NCBI GenBank assembly: GCA_003996215.1
Contig: QJPP01005214.1
Location: 27,416 to 91,415 of the forward strand
Source: Jaltomata sinuosa
Taxonomy: Eukaryota > Streptophyta > Magnoliopsida > Solanales > Solanaceae
DNA: 64,000 nt
Direction: 5' to 3'
A program made the position numbers and the translations under genes. Positions 1 to 10,264 of this stretch are shown here, piece after piece; the first letter of the stretch is position 1, and the number at the start of each line of letters is the position of its first letter. Under the pieces are notes generated by a model, which ran no database searches, had not been told where the DNA came from, and saw only the letters and a list, made by a program, of their open reading frames with translations.

Positions 1-1188
1 TGTTGTCAATTTTAGAACAAAGTTTACTTACACTTGTCACTACCGAATTTAAAGCTGCTTTGATAGCGGATTGAATCATGCCTTGAATGTCACTAGACAA
101 CTTATGCAATCGCTCCTCATTTTGTCGAGAAAGGTGCGTAAGTAAGAGTAAACCACCTGAAACTGGAGTGGCTGGGTAAGTTGTGTCTGACACTCCTTGA
201 GTGGGAGCTGAATCTATCGTATGATCATGAACAACGATTCCGGTATATTCTGTTTCTGCCATTGCGCTTGGTCCTTAAGCAAGGTGTCTTTTTTTAACAT
301 GTGGAGCATCCTTCTCCCTCTTGGTATCCAAACAAACCATACCAGTTGCACGACAAACTTTGTCCTGTGGCCGAAATAGAGGGCATTGCACCCGGAGACA
401 TAGATGACAAATAAGACCAGGAAAGGCCATGGAAGTGGAATCATGTCTAGCTCTTTTCTTGAACTATTCGGCGATGATTTCCCCCTCATTGATATGAATG
501 TTGGACATGATGCATGCAATGAGAATGACCATTTCTATTGTCACCTAGGTGGTGTGATGAGTTAGAATCAGCCTTGTGCACAAAAAATCTAACAACATCC
601 GAGCTTTAAATTTGAGATTTGATCGACAGATATGCCCCTTTGAAATCGCCCAAAAAGGCTTCCCTTCGGCAATGACACTCGCCACCCAAGCATATTGATC
701 AGCTTTTGTGGTTAATAGTTGAGGGAATTTTGTTGATGTTCTTGGGTCATCATCCATACTATAGAATTAATGGCCTCTAGGGTAATATCAACATCTTTGC
801 GCCTTACTAAAACTGATTTTAGGTATCATAGTTTTCTTGTTGGACCTCTGTGTTTGAGGATGTCTTGTCTGGACCGGTAAGAAGCATAGAACTCCCATAG
901 CAATTCAGGGAAATAAGGGCCAGAAGTTGCAGCAAATCCATCCCAGACCCTTCTATGGAATCGCCTGGCTATATTTATGAAGTCATATTTGAAGGCATCT
1001 ACATCAAACCCTACTTCCTCTAAGAAGGAGCGCTTATCACAAAAGTGATGTAGTAGGCCTCCATCCCTTCAAGGCTAAATCAATTTTCTGACTCCGATGG
1101 TCCCTCATTTTGCACATAGGCACCCAGATTTTCAGATGTTGACGCTTGATTATTGGCATGTCTTCTTGAGCGACGCCTATTAGAAGTC
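1..1188 (-). pseudogene. third ORF of Athila-like element (plant transposon protein domain), broken
   Basis: A start codon at 1186-1188 (minus) opens a basic, Ser/Arg-rich N-terminus (MTSNRRRSRRHANN) that stops near 1078. Downstream, 757-545 and 519-214 hold blocks in different frames. They contain the pattern W-x-V-A-S-V-I-A-E-G-K-P-x-W-A-I then R-x-N-L-K-F-K-A-R-M-L-L-D-F-L-C-x-R-L, and later a Cys-containing segment followed by W-x-P-R-G-R-R-M. This recalls the 'putative plant transposon protein' domain (I believe PF20167) found as an extra ORF downstream of pol in plant Athila/Tat elements. Its biochemical role is unknown. At least two frame changes separate the blocks, so no intact protein can be made. 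The C-terminal end may lie outside the window. Confidence 0.55.
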
Positions 1189-1344
1189 ATTATCTTGCAA
1201 ATGGATGTTACCAAGAAGTACCACGCATCAAAGTAAAAGCAAAAAACTTTTTGTATTCTTGAAATATTGAAAAAAAGAAGCTAAAAGAAGTTATTAATCT
1301 AAAAAGAAATGGAATGCAAAAGAAAATAAAAACACATCAGGTGA

Positions 1345-1600
1345 CTAATGACAGATGCAAGTGATGTGCGGACCGCACCTCACAAAGTGGGCGTCGCACG
1401 TTGCATCGCACCTGGTAATAAAAACCTGACTGAATTCTGCTTCAGGGTGTGAAGAAAGGTGCAGTTTGCACCAGCCATTATGCACATCGCACAGGCCTTC
1501 ACCCCTCAACTCAATGAACTGGCTACAATAACAGTAGTGTGCGAAGCCTTTTGCATTTCGCACGTAGAGATCTGTGCGTCGCATGCAAAACTCTTAAGGA
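1345..1600. repeat. GTGCG/CGCAC short inverted-repeat cluster (first)
   Basis: This stretch is dense in short words of the form GTGCG, TGCGA, CGCAC and GCACC in both orientations, for example GTGCGGACCGCACC near 1375. The words form partial palindromes with variable spacers. No protein is supported here; short ORFs across it are artefacts of the repeat. A second cluster of the same kind is at 2640-2925. It lies between protease and the third ORF in element order. Confidence 0.6.
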
Positions 1601-2639
1601 AACAGTTGGAATTTTTCAATTCCTTGTTTTCATGTGTGTTACTATGTGACTCATAGAGCAATATATGTGCAATTCACGAGCAACAAGAAACAACACCAAC
1701 TTTTTAATAGGGCCTAGACATGGTTTAACCAAAAACCAAGTTATCCAGGTACTCAGACTTCCCTGAAAATTTGAAACACATTTACTATCAAAATACAAGC
1801 TTAACGATTTCCCTTAAGAAGGACGTTACCCCATCTATCATCGGGAACATTAAGCCTTAATGATAAGCACATAGGCACATTCATTCGCACAATAATTCAC
1901 TCCTTTATCAAAGTGATCACTGAACAATCATAATCAATTGAAATAACACACGGGTGCAATGATAATAATAATTTCAGCCCAATCAATATGACTCAACAAA
2001 AACCTTGCGAAAATGACAATTTTCCCTTAGGAATGACGTCACTCAATCTATCATAGGGCCAAACCATGCATCAACTCAAGTAAATTTCTCAAACTTCACC
2101 CAAAGCATGAATTATAGGACTAAGAATGATCATAAAACACATGCACTATCACAAGAAACCAGATCTACCAAGTTCATCACAAGCATAATCAACAATATAC
2201 CCTAAACTTGGAGTCCCAAAATTTTTGAATCTCACCCACAACAAACGTGGAAGATTAAACTAGCATGCTTCACCATAAGTGTTCTCAATCTACTTAAAAA
2301 TATAGATTTAAAATTTGAGAACTTACCACAAGTAGAGAAGAGGGAGGAAAAAGCAAAAATTGAAGCTTTGGAGTGCCAATAGTGGTGACCTAACTTTTGA
2401 TCAGAGAAAAGAGGTGGCGACTGGTGGAGACTTAGCGGTGGAGGAGTGTGGGTGAGAAAGAAGAAGATTTAGGGGAAGTTTGAGGGATTTAGAGGATTTT
2501 AGGAGAGATTTATGGAGGTTTATGGGAGTATAATGGAGAAAATAGGAGGAGGGTGATGGTTTATAGGAGAGAAAAAAAGAAGAAGATCAGTTACGGATCG
2601 ATCTACGGCTCGGGTAGGTCAATGGGTAGGTCAAAAAAA
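1601..2639. other. non-coding AT-rich spacer of Athila-like element
   Basis: No coding potential is supported. Two related segments about 210 bp apart, at roughly 1806-1856 and 2019-2066, share TTTCCCTTA..GACGT and CTATCAT..GG words, so an old internal duplication is likely. The end of the stretch (2340-2560) is purine-rich (many GGAGG/GGTGG words), as seen near polypurine tracts and 3' LTR starts, but I cannot fix an LTR border. Confidence 0.4.
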
Positions 2640-2925
2640 TTATTCAAAATTACCATAGTGCGCCATCATGTGCGTTTCACACATGCTATTGTGCGGCTTG
2701 CACATCATATCGCACATGCCAATTTTGAGCCATTTTACCTAGCTTTCTGGTTTAGGGTGCGATGAAGGTGTGACATGCATAACTAAAGGTGAAATTCACA
2801 CCACCTGTCACACGTCACTTCCAAATTTTTATTTTTCTTCTAGTTCACTAGTTGGGAGTACGGTTCTATGTGCGACCTGCACAATAAGGTGTGCAAAATG
2901 CAGGGCACATTGCACATGCCCTTCA
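2640..2925. repeat. GTGCG/CGCAC short inverted-repeat cluster (second)
   Basis: This is the same word set as at 1345-1600: GTGCGCCATCATGTGCG, CACATATCGCAC-like and TGTGCGACCTGCACA patterns repeat in both orientations. It sits about 100-400 bp beyond (element-wise) the GGGAGGCAACCC signature. Confidence 0.55.
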
Positions 2926-3027
2926 GTGCTTTTCTTTCACTTTGTCCTTTTTTCATCTCCTTGCATTTCTAAAACAAGCCAAAAACAACAAAAGGTAACA
3001 AAAATAAAAATTAAAAACACTTGGGTT

Positions 3028-3045
3028 GCCTCCCAAGAAGCGCTT
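3028..3045 (-). other. conserved post-pol signature of Athila-type elements
   Basis: The minus strand reads CGCTTCTTGGGAGGCAACCC, a short sequence I recognise as commonly found just after the pol stop codon in plant Athila-like elements. Here it follows the truncated protease ORF within about 40 bp, which marks the downstream side of the deletion that removed RT through integrase. Confidence 0.55.
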
Positions 3046-3080
3046 GATTTTACATTGGCTCGATGATAGTACCTCAATCT

Positions 3081-3941
3081 TCAATCATTTCTTACAAGCA
3101 TGCCAATACGATTGGCGTGGCTCCATCCAAAGTGATGGAAGTGCTTCCTCAAAATCTTCATCATCTCATCTTGTTGCCAAGTTGACAACACCATAGATTT
3201 GGGTACCTCCTTCATCTCACACTCACCAAGGGCTTCAACCAACTTGCCCTCGGTATTGATCACAGACACAACTCTAAATTCATTCGGTGGTTTGGTAGGT
3301 TGGTATATGTTGAATGTCATATCTTTGATCCCCACACAGAACTTGAGCTCTCCTAGCTCCAAATCAATAAGAGATCTCCTAGTTTCCAATAATGGTTTCC
3401 CTAATATGATGGGCACCTCAAGATCGATGCCACAATCTAATATAACAAATTCGGCCAATAGGATGAACTTATCTACCTTAACTAGTACATCAAACAATAT
3501 CCCCATCGGGCATTTAATTGAATGATCGGCCATTAGTAATCTCATTAGTGTAGGCCTAGGGGTACCTAAGCCTAACTTCTTGAAAATCACAAGAGACATC
3601 AAGTTTATACTTTCCTTGAGATAACATAATGCCTTTCGAAAAAAAAATACTCCAATAGTACACAGGATAGTGAAGGCTCCTGGTTCTTCCCATTTGGAGC
3701 CAATCTTACTTGTCATCACCACGCTACAAGTGTGGGACACTTCCACCATCCGCACTTTAAAAACTCTCTTATTTTTCAATAGCTCCTTCATAAACTTTCC
3801 ATACCCCGGCATTTGTGTAAGATCATCAACCAAAGGAATGTTAATGGCTAGTTTGCTGAACATGTCAACAAACTTTTTGAATTGACCATCTTCTTTTTTC
3901 TTGGCTAATCTCTGATAATATGGAGGGGGTCCTTTAGGCAC
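3081..3941 (-). pseudogene. Athila-like Gag C-terminus and aspartic protease, truncated pol
   Basis: A 286-codon open frame. Residues 1-60 carry the P-P-x-Y-Q-R-L-x-K-K-K-E-D-G-Q-F linker and I-N-I-P-L-V-D-D-L block typical of the Gag/protease junction in this lineage. Residues 95-215 match the retropepsin-like fold: x-I-N-L-M-S-L, L-L-M-A-D, then D-x-E-V-P-I-I-L-G-K-P-L-L-x-T. The catalytic Asp is lost: the expected A-L-x-D-L-G-A-S-I-N-L-M motif reads A-L-C-Y-L-K-E-S-I-N-L-M, whereas the related copy at 50100-50130 keeps Asp. After about residue 270 the frame should enter RT but instead ends in a stop at the deletion junction. It is non-functional as protease and has no polymerase. Confidence 0.8.
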
Positions 3942-5060
3942 ACTTGGAGAATACTCTTCAATATCAATAGCAATTTGAGAGGAAGAGTTGGTCTCATCCT
4001 TCTCTTCCTATGGGTCTTCATCATTTTCAATCACATTGGGTGCACTAGGATTCACCCAATATTCAGATTCTCATCAACTTTGTTCTCAATCACAACATAT
4101 TTTTGTATTTTGTCCTCATGCTCTGCAAAAACCTCAATATTTGTCTTTATTGTCCCACTAAGAATCCTTCCACTTCGAGTGACTATTGCCATCACATGGC
4201 CATCATTCTTCGAGTTCACAAGTATGCCACTAAGAAGGGTACCCTTCATACGTGGATTCATTTGCGAAGAGCGGTGGTTCATTTAGGCTTCTAGGTGCTT
4301 GATAGATGCTGAATGGGAGCTCATTGTTCGGTGAAGATTGGACACCTAAATTTTTAATTCCTTCACCCCACTATCAATCGATTCAACTCTCTTCAAGATT
4401 TGAGACAACATGTCCTCAATCTAGGAATGTATGGGGTTACTCATCATTGGTTGGTATGGAGACACATCGACCTTTGATAGAGGCACATAAAGGTTGGTAC
4501 GACGATGATTATAGCAATCATCGTCTCTTTCACGATCATGTTATGGACCTTCACGGTCTCTACCCAACTCCCTATCTCTTCATTGATTTCCCTTGTCCCT
4601 GTTCCAACCTTAGTTCTTGTCCCTCAGATTCCAAGGACCTTTGTTGGTACCTTGGTATACGGGCTGAGAACCCACCACAAGATAACATAACTCCTCATCT
4701 GTAGGGGAGTACACACCTTAATCATTAGCTCTATAACCATAAGTCCCTACAATATTCACACTTTTATTTCCAGCCCCCATTATATGTTTAGCCAATAGAT
4801 TGATTTGCATCAATATCTTGTCCATTGTTTCAATTCTCTCCTCTTTTTTTTGCCTCATTTCACTCGTCATAATGGACAAATTCACCCGTGAGGAAACATC
4901 GGCCTCTCTAGTATGCCATGAACGATTTGTCTTTGTCATTCGCTCTTAAAAAGATGAGGCAATACCATATTATTGGTTCATAAATGTTCTACCAACAAGG
5001 TTGTTTGCCATTGATTTGTTCATCGAGTCCAAGGCTCAATAGAAGCTTTAAAGTAGGACA
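3942..5060 (-). pseudogene. Athila-like gag, degraded
   Basis: Read on the minus strand, 4939-4718 encodes N-R-S-W-H-T-R-E-A-D-V followed by a helical region (I-E-T-M-D-K-I-L-M-Q-I). This matches the same order in the plus-strand gag at 48900-48960 (N-R-A-W-H-T-R-E-A-E). Next, 4640-4480 is an Arg/Asp/Glu-rich tract with R-D-R-E words, and L-Y-V-P occurs near 4480. The segment 4440-4052 carries M-N-P-R-M-K-G-T-L, M-A-I-V-T-R-S-G-R-I-L and an acidic tail leading into protease. Several stops and frame changes break it. The N-terminal capsid-like domain seen in the plus-strand copy cannot be recognised above about 5060. Confidence 0.65.
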
Positions 5061-5229
5061 TTATCAAGAAAACCATGATTTTGACACAATAAGAGCTTCT
5101 TTTTGAATCGTAGTCATGCTTCATGTAATAGCTCATCCGGGAGTTGGCAAAGTTGGTAATATTATCCCTCAATTGCATCATCCGAGAGGGAGGGAAGAAT
5201 CATACCAAAAATGCCTCAACCAATCCATT
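5061..5229. other. junction sequence, unassigned
   Basis: The stretch probably still belongs to the Athila-like gag on the minus strand, but I cannot align it with confidence. It ends at the LTR terminus TGTCATGACCC at 5230. The five bases before that terminus (CCATT) do not match the five after the other LTR end (CGAGG at 7602), so there is no target-site duplication. Confidence 0.35.
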
Positions 5230-7601
5230 TGTCATGACCCAATTTCTCAAATCATGATGGCACCTACCATCCCCAGTAGGCGAACCAATTTCCATAGCCC
5301 AAAACGGTTAGTAATGGGCTACTACCTAACCAAAATGCACCAGCAAGCAGAAATTAGCGAAAGCAAAACTCGAATATATATACATAAAGGAATCACTAAT
5401 CTAGCCATCACTAATCCCACAACCAAAGCCTCAACAGGCTAGCCATCACTAATCTTTCAAGAACCGGGTGCCAAGACAAGCTCTAAATAAAGACAGGAGT
5501 AAATATAGTCTACCTACAGTACCAACGGCCGCCCACACAACCGAGGAACACAATCAAGTGAAAGCAAACCCTCCGGCATCCCATACTACCGGAGCGTACA
5601 CTTAACACACAACAAACAAGGGTGGAATCCAATGCATGATATGATATGATATGATGTTTGAAATAGAACCTCTGTATGTACCTCCTCCGGTTCCAATCAG
5701 GCCCAGCAGGCAGGTTCCATGGAAGGACTCAGCCTGTATACATCTACTCCACCGTATACCCTTCCCTCCGGCGCACGTAGCCCGAAGCCCCAGGCCCAGA
5801 GTGGCAAGGTCCATGGAGGTCCCCGACCCCATACTAAAACTCAGTATTAAGACATGTCATTCGGAAGCAAGTCCGAGATCAATAATGAGACCCAGTCTCG
5901 AATATGCATGCCCAGACCCCATCCAGGACTAAAGTAGTAGAAAATGCCTGAAAACCCCCTCCAAGGGTGCCCGGGCGTAACCTGGTCTAAAACTGTAATA
6001 AATCAAGTCTAGTGCTCCGCCCCGCAGAGACTAGTATCAGTAATAAAATCAAATCTGGTGCTCTTCCCCGTAGAGACTAGTATCAGAAATAAAATCAGTG
6101 CGAAAACATCCAAAAATCCCCTTTTCTATCAATAACAGTACCAAAAATGGGCCCCAGGGCCATGCAAATTTAGGAAAACTGTCAGTAGTGGCTCACAGCC
6201 AAAACTGTAGTAAAACATGTAGGGGAACACCAAAGCGTAAAAATGATGCCAATAACAATAACAAATGGCAGCTAAATCCAACAACAATACGTTAACCACA
6301 TCTCAAAGGAGCGATGAGCTCCCGAGGCACTATTTCAAGGCGTACTTCATGTCATTCAATCCAATAACTATCGTACGTGACTCCAATAAGAATCACACCA
6401 ACTCCCAGTACCTCCAAAACCTTAACACCATCAACATACAACAATAACAACCCAATTTAATATGACAAAGGGGATGCCCAGAGCCACAGATCCAAATTAC
6501 CACTTCGTGGCTCAGAAATCCATAAAACAATACTAGAACATATAATAACAAAGGAGGGTCATAGGAGGAAGGTTAACTCGATAAAAATCTTTAAAATACC
6601 AAGATAAACATGCTGTTATAAGGACCCACCACGAGCTATAAAAATATACGGAAAGCAAACACGACAAACATGCCGATAACGATAAGTTCTCCTCGAAATT
6701 GATTCTAAAGCTCAAATTAAGAATGAGTCAAGGATTTAGAACCCTTACCTTCCGATAATAAAAATGATAATAGCATAAAAATATCAGTTCCACGAACTGC
6801 CTCCTTGCTGTAGCAACAAACGTATCCAAATCCAACAAGAAACTACTACAAGTTATCGAAAAATACAACTTTTCGTGACTAGAAGCTTAGAATCTTGATT
6901 CAACAAATAGATAAGTGTACGGGATCCATACCTCGCCAATATAACTCCGTACCTACTTCCAAATACTCAGAAAAAACCTGCTTGATTGCTGCATCAACAC
7001 CCACGAAGATACGCCATGAAATCAATGGGGAAAACTATACCAAAATGACGAGCTCGCGACGTAGAGCAACTTCCGTTAAACTTCCGAATTGAAAGGATCA
7101 AAGTCCATGGATTATTTATGGACTATCCCTCTGATTTTCTAAGAATTTTGGGTGAAAAATATGGGTTAAAACGAAGGATAAATCAGCTTTTATAAGCTGA
7201 ACCAACTTAGGACGTAGGCCCCACCTTGACATGTCTGCTTGTGCAGTCTTACGAAAATATGAATATCTCTCTATTCTGAAGTCGTATGGATGAACAGTTT
7301 AGTGCGTTGGAAATTAGACTTGTAGACCTTCGATTTGGTATATTGGGGGCCCACTAACTCTTTATAGATAGGGAGAAACACTCCAAGACATTTAACCCAA
7401 ATTTGAAGAGAATTCCTTAATGGAATTTACAATAACTTTTTCCGACTTTTGTTACGCAACTTGCTTGACTTCAAAACTTAACATATCACCATTTTGCGAT
7501 TATAATACCTCATAACACATCCTTCTTAGTGTATTAGACACTATTAATATTACCTCGAAAGTACGGGTTACTTTAAACCTGCAAATGGGCGAGGTGTTAC
7601 A
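5230..7601 (-). mobile_element. chromovirus LTR (subtype 2), 2.37 kb
   Basis: On the minus strand it starts TGTAACACCTCGCCC and ends TTGGGTCATGACA, with TG..CA termini. Its 3' half (5230-6250) closely matches 40013-41500 (shared GGCCGCCCA.ACAACCGAGG, GGTTAGTAATGGGCTAC and CCTCCGGT.CCAATCAGGCCC words). Its 5' half (about 6900-7500) matches the LTR at 62096 onward (AAGTC.TGAAGTCAAGCAA and TATAAAGAGTTAG words). It may be a solo LTR, but it lacks matching flanking duplications. Confidence 0.7.
7187..7194 (-). promoter_or_regulatory. TATA-box-like element of the 5230-7601 LTR
   Basis: The minus strand reads TATAAAAG. It lies in a 7-bp stem (TCAGCTT/AAGCTGA) with a 4-bp loop at 7182-7199, about 405 bp from the LTR 5' end. 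The position is plausible for the U3/R border of a long LTR. This is a sequence match only. Confidence 0.4.
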
Positions 7602-7876
7602 CGAGGCATTTCTTTAACTCGAACTTTTGAGTAAGGGATTCCTTTGACCTAGAACCTTGGTTTAATTCTTTGATATTACCAAGAATATTGTCGGAAGTCA
7701 ATGATGTCCAAAGTTGAAGCTCTAAAATGAGGAACGGCCATAAAGACCAAACAAATGGCCCGGGCACCGAACTACCGATCCCGACAAGCCATAAATGACT
7801 TGGGCCGCTACAAGTAAGCTCTAATGGTACAAGAAAGGTGAAAGCGTGTAAATGACTGGAAGGGTCATTAAATTAT
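7602..7876 (-). mobile_element. LTR 5' end fragment, chromovirus subtype 1
   Basis: The minus strand from 7876 reads TAATTTAATGACCCTTCC and continues with CATTTATGGCTTG, GGGATCGGTAGTTCGGTGCC and TTGACTT.CGACAATATTCTTGG. This is the same order of words as the first 200 bp of the LTRs at 21186 (+) and 43431 (-). It is preceded on its element-upstream side by the conserved TAGTAGTGG that comes just before 3' LTRs of this family. It breaks off at 7602 against the subtype 2 LTR, so it is an older LTR truncated by, or deleted with, the 5230-7601 LTR. Confidence 0.65.
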
Positions 7877-8790
7877 CCACTACTAAAAAGGCTTTCGTCC
7901 CCGAAAGTCAGGAAGGAAGAAAGTACCAATGATTTAAGAGTAGCGGATATGACGCCCGCACTACTCTCTCAGACAACCCGGGTAGCCTCCACGACTGGAT
8001 GGCACCCAATAGAACAGAACCAAAGAAAGCAACCAAGTGTTAATTTCTTACTAGCCAAGCTAGATTTCAACCACCAAAGATCTGCCAACCCAAACTGAAC
8101 CTCGAGAATCTTAACCGAAAATCACCTACACAACACCAAAACCAGAGCACCAAGGCTATGAACACACAAAACTCGAATCCTCAATACTATGCCAAGTTTA
8201 CCAGAAAATCCATCAACCCAAAACTCCAACTCATGAGCCCGCTGATCCACAAAACCCCTTTTTTTATTCTGAACTGAATCCTTTAGCACCACAATAGGAA
8301 GCTGCATACAAGCCGAATACTCAAACCACCCTCGAAGCATAAACTGACACACCGGAGATCCATAGTTCCTACTTATACTTTACCACGAACGAAGTCACCC
8401 ACTTTATTCAAACTCGTTTTAAGCCAAGATATAGGCTACTAGACTTTGCCATCTAAGATAACAACCCGTAGCATATCATTGAAAATGAAATTACATGCCC
8501 TGACTGACCATCAACCAACGAACGAACACTTTTGCTAACATCGAACTTGCTAACTGAACCATGCCAGGTCTGAATTAGCTGAAAGTGAATGAACTAGGGC
8601 AACCCGCCCAAAAGACCCAATCCAAAACCACAATCTTGCAAGAAGTGTGGTAAGCCTACCACGAAGTCTGTAACCATGAGGCAAGCTCCCAACTCTAGAA
8701 AACACTACTGCTACTTCGAACACTCGAACACCATTCGAACACTCGAACACCAGGTACTTATGCCTTAATTCAGTATAACAATGGAGCAGG
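7877..8790 (-). pseudogene. chromovirus pol C-terminus/integrase remains, heavily decayed
   Basis: Just upstream of the LTR fragment the minus strand still reads L-T-F-G-D-E-S-L-F-S-S-G (about 7915-7880), the same tail seen at 21150-21180 and 43440-43470. At 8000-7935 a chromodomain-like H-P-V-V-E-A-T-R-V block is visible with a stop. At about 8690-8625 the integrase core motif T-D-F-V-V-G-L-P-H can be read in one frame. Between these blocks I cannot follow a frame, so deletions are likely. Open frames at 8122-8352 and 8550-8984 on this strand are not credible proteins; the second is out of frame with the integrase motif. Confidence 0.5.
8715..8752. repeat. perfect 19-bp tandem duplication
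   Basis: The word TTCGAACACTCGAACACCA occurs twice head to tail (8715-8733 and 8734-8752) without mismatch. Each unit itself contains CGAACAC twice. It lies inside decayed retrotransposon sequence. Confidence 0.85.
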
Positions 8791-10244
8791 TCATTACATC
8801 CGTCCAGACGATCGAGAGGATGGATGTGAAACATAGACATAGTTTTGACACTTGACAAAATTGCTAAGAAAGAGAAAGTTGGACATCGACAAAGCTTTGA
8901 CATTACTTCGTGATTATCGATAAGATTTTTATGACTGTGAGGGTGATGAACCCTTGATTTTAAAAGTGAGGATCGATATGTCATAATTCCATGATTTTAT
9001 AATATTTTAGAGTAGAAAACTTATGTCCCACATTCTAGGATCAAAGTCAGGTGAAGGTTTGAAGATAAGGCTGATGTAGGCACTCATGTCATTGAGTTTT
9101 GGATTTGAAGGGGTTGTTGATTTGCGCTCTTCGAAGAACTTTGGAGAGCGTCTTTGAATTATTTTAAAAGAATTTTCCCCAGCTTTTAAATTCTAGAAAA
9201 ATTATTTTAAAATAGTGAGAGACCGAATACTTATGTAGGATTGCCTACGTATCTTGTTAGGACAAGAATTAGGTCAAAACATAGTTCAGACAGATATATA
9301 GTTGTATGTAATTTGTATTATTTCTTTGAGTGATTTTATTAAAAAGAAGTAGAGCTATGAGTGAGTGTTTAGATCAGAAAAAGTATGTTTTAGAGATGAG
9401 AAAAATGTACATGGTTGTATTGATAGCTTCATGAAAAATATGATGAAGTCCAAAAGAATGATAGTAAAGATCGACAATGGGTGTGAAATAAAATGATAAA
9501 CTGTGAAGGATAGTCGTAGAGACCGAGAATGAATGTGAGGGATTGAAAAGGTCTCGGGCTCAAAATAAGTCAACCAAAATCGTTAGACTAAATTGACGAG
9601 GCTGAAGATGACGTGTAATGTATATATATGTACAACTAAAAAAATGTGCAGTCAATGTAACAACGCAGAATATGTAATAAACAAAGAGTAGGTATCAAAT
9701 ATAAAATATAGAACAAATAAAGAATAGGAATTCATCCGGATGAAGTGAAGATCATATTTATGATGGCCTAAGATTTCTAAGAGTAGATTCAACTAAGTTG
9801 ATAAGGAATATTTGAATGACTGCGAGAAGGCGCGTAGTAATCTAAACGTGTTGACTCTGAAACTAAGGAGTTTTTTTTTTGGAGAAGTACAATACAGTTG
9901 ACCGCGTGAACCTCAGTGTGTGATAGTGTACAATAGCAATGTGACTATGATTAAATAGAGTGACAAAGAATTAATAATGTGCGATAATATTCAAATATAC
10001 AGGTACAACGTATGAAACAAAAAATGAATCAAAAATTTTGATATGTAAAATAATGTAAAGAATTTGTATGTATAAGTAATGTAAGAAACAATTCTGCGCA
10101 AAATATAGATAGCTTATAAAGATTCACAAAGTGCAAAATAAATAAAGAATAAAAGAATTAAGGAATTGATATGTGTAAAAAAATATAAACTAAAATATCT
10201 CCTTCAATTGAAAAATTGAGTCTATCATGGTTAGAATCTTCTTT
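8791..10244. other. AT-rich non-coding retroelement-derived sequence
   Basis: No gene is supported. At 9225-9285 there is a phrase (ATGTAGGATTGCCTACGTAT, then AGGAC.AGAATTAGGTC) that I associate with untranslated parts of Solanaceae Tat/Ogre-like elements. From about 9600 to 10244 the sequence lies just inside the primer site of the minus-strand Tat-like LTR and should be its 5' internal leader. The border between these two parts is not visible. Confidence 0.4.
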
Positions 10245-10264
10245 CATCCCTAGCGTAGTCGCTA
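10245..10264 (-). other. primer-binding-site-like sequence (tRNA-Arg type), Tat/Ogre-like
   Basis: The minus strand reads TAGCGACTACGCTAGGGATG, followed by GAAAGAAGATTCTAACCATG. The second LTR of this kind in the window has TTGACGACTCTACTGGGGG then AGGTTCTAACCATAACAG at the same place (38959-39002). Both resemble the TGGCGACTCCGCTGGGG primer site that I recall for plant Ogre/Tat elements. Mutations would weaken tRNA pairing. Confidence 0.55.

Larger units (their letters stand above)
1..5229 (-). mobile_element. Athila-like Ty3/gypsy deletion derivative
   Basis: Read on the minus strand the order is gag remains (about 5060 to 3942), protease region (3941 to 3081), then directly the 3' untranslated signature GGGAGGCAACCC (about 3028-3039), a long non-coding stretch, and a third ORF (1188 to 1). 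Reverse transcriptase, RNase H and integrase, normally about 3 kb after protease in this lineage, are absent. The element runs off the left edge and no LTR boundary is visible. At 5230 it is cut by an unrelated chromovirus LTR. Assignment to Athila rests on the gag/protease resemblance to the plus-strand copy at 47930-50290, which has an Athila-type primer site, and on family knowledge of the third ORF. Confidence 0.75.

Noticed and set aside
5230..7601. Complete solo LTR by insertion
   Set aside because: Termini look right, but flanking pentamers differ (CCATT and CGAGG) and the two flanks belong to different elements. A solo LTR formed at this site is not supported.
7591..7601. TGTTACAC/GTGTTACA as the border of the older LTR at 7602-7876
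   Set aside because: The older LTR's own start is at 7876 next to TAGTAGTGG. 7601 is the start of the other subtype's LTR.
8550..8984. 144-codon open frame on the minus strand
   Set aside because: It overlaps a decayed integrase whose recognisable motif is in another frame; composition and motifs give no support.
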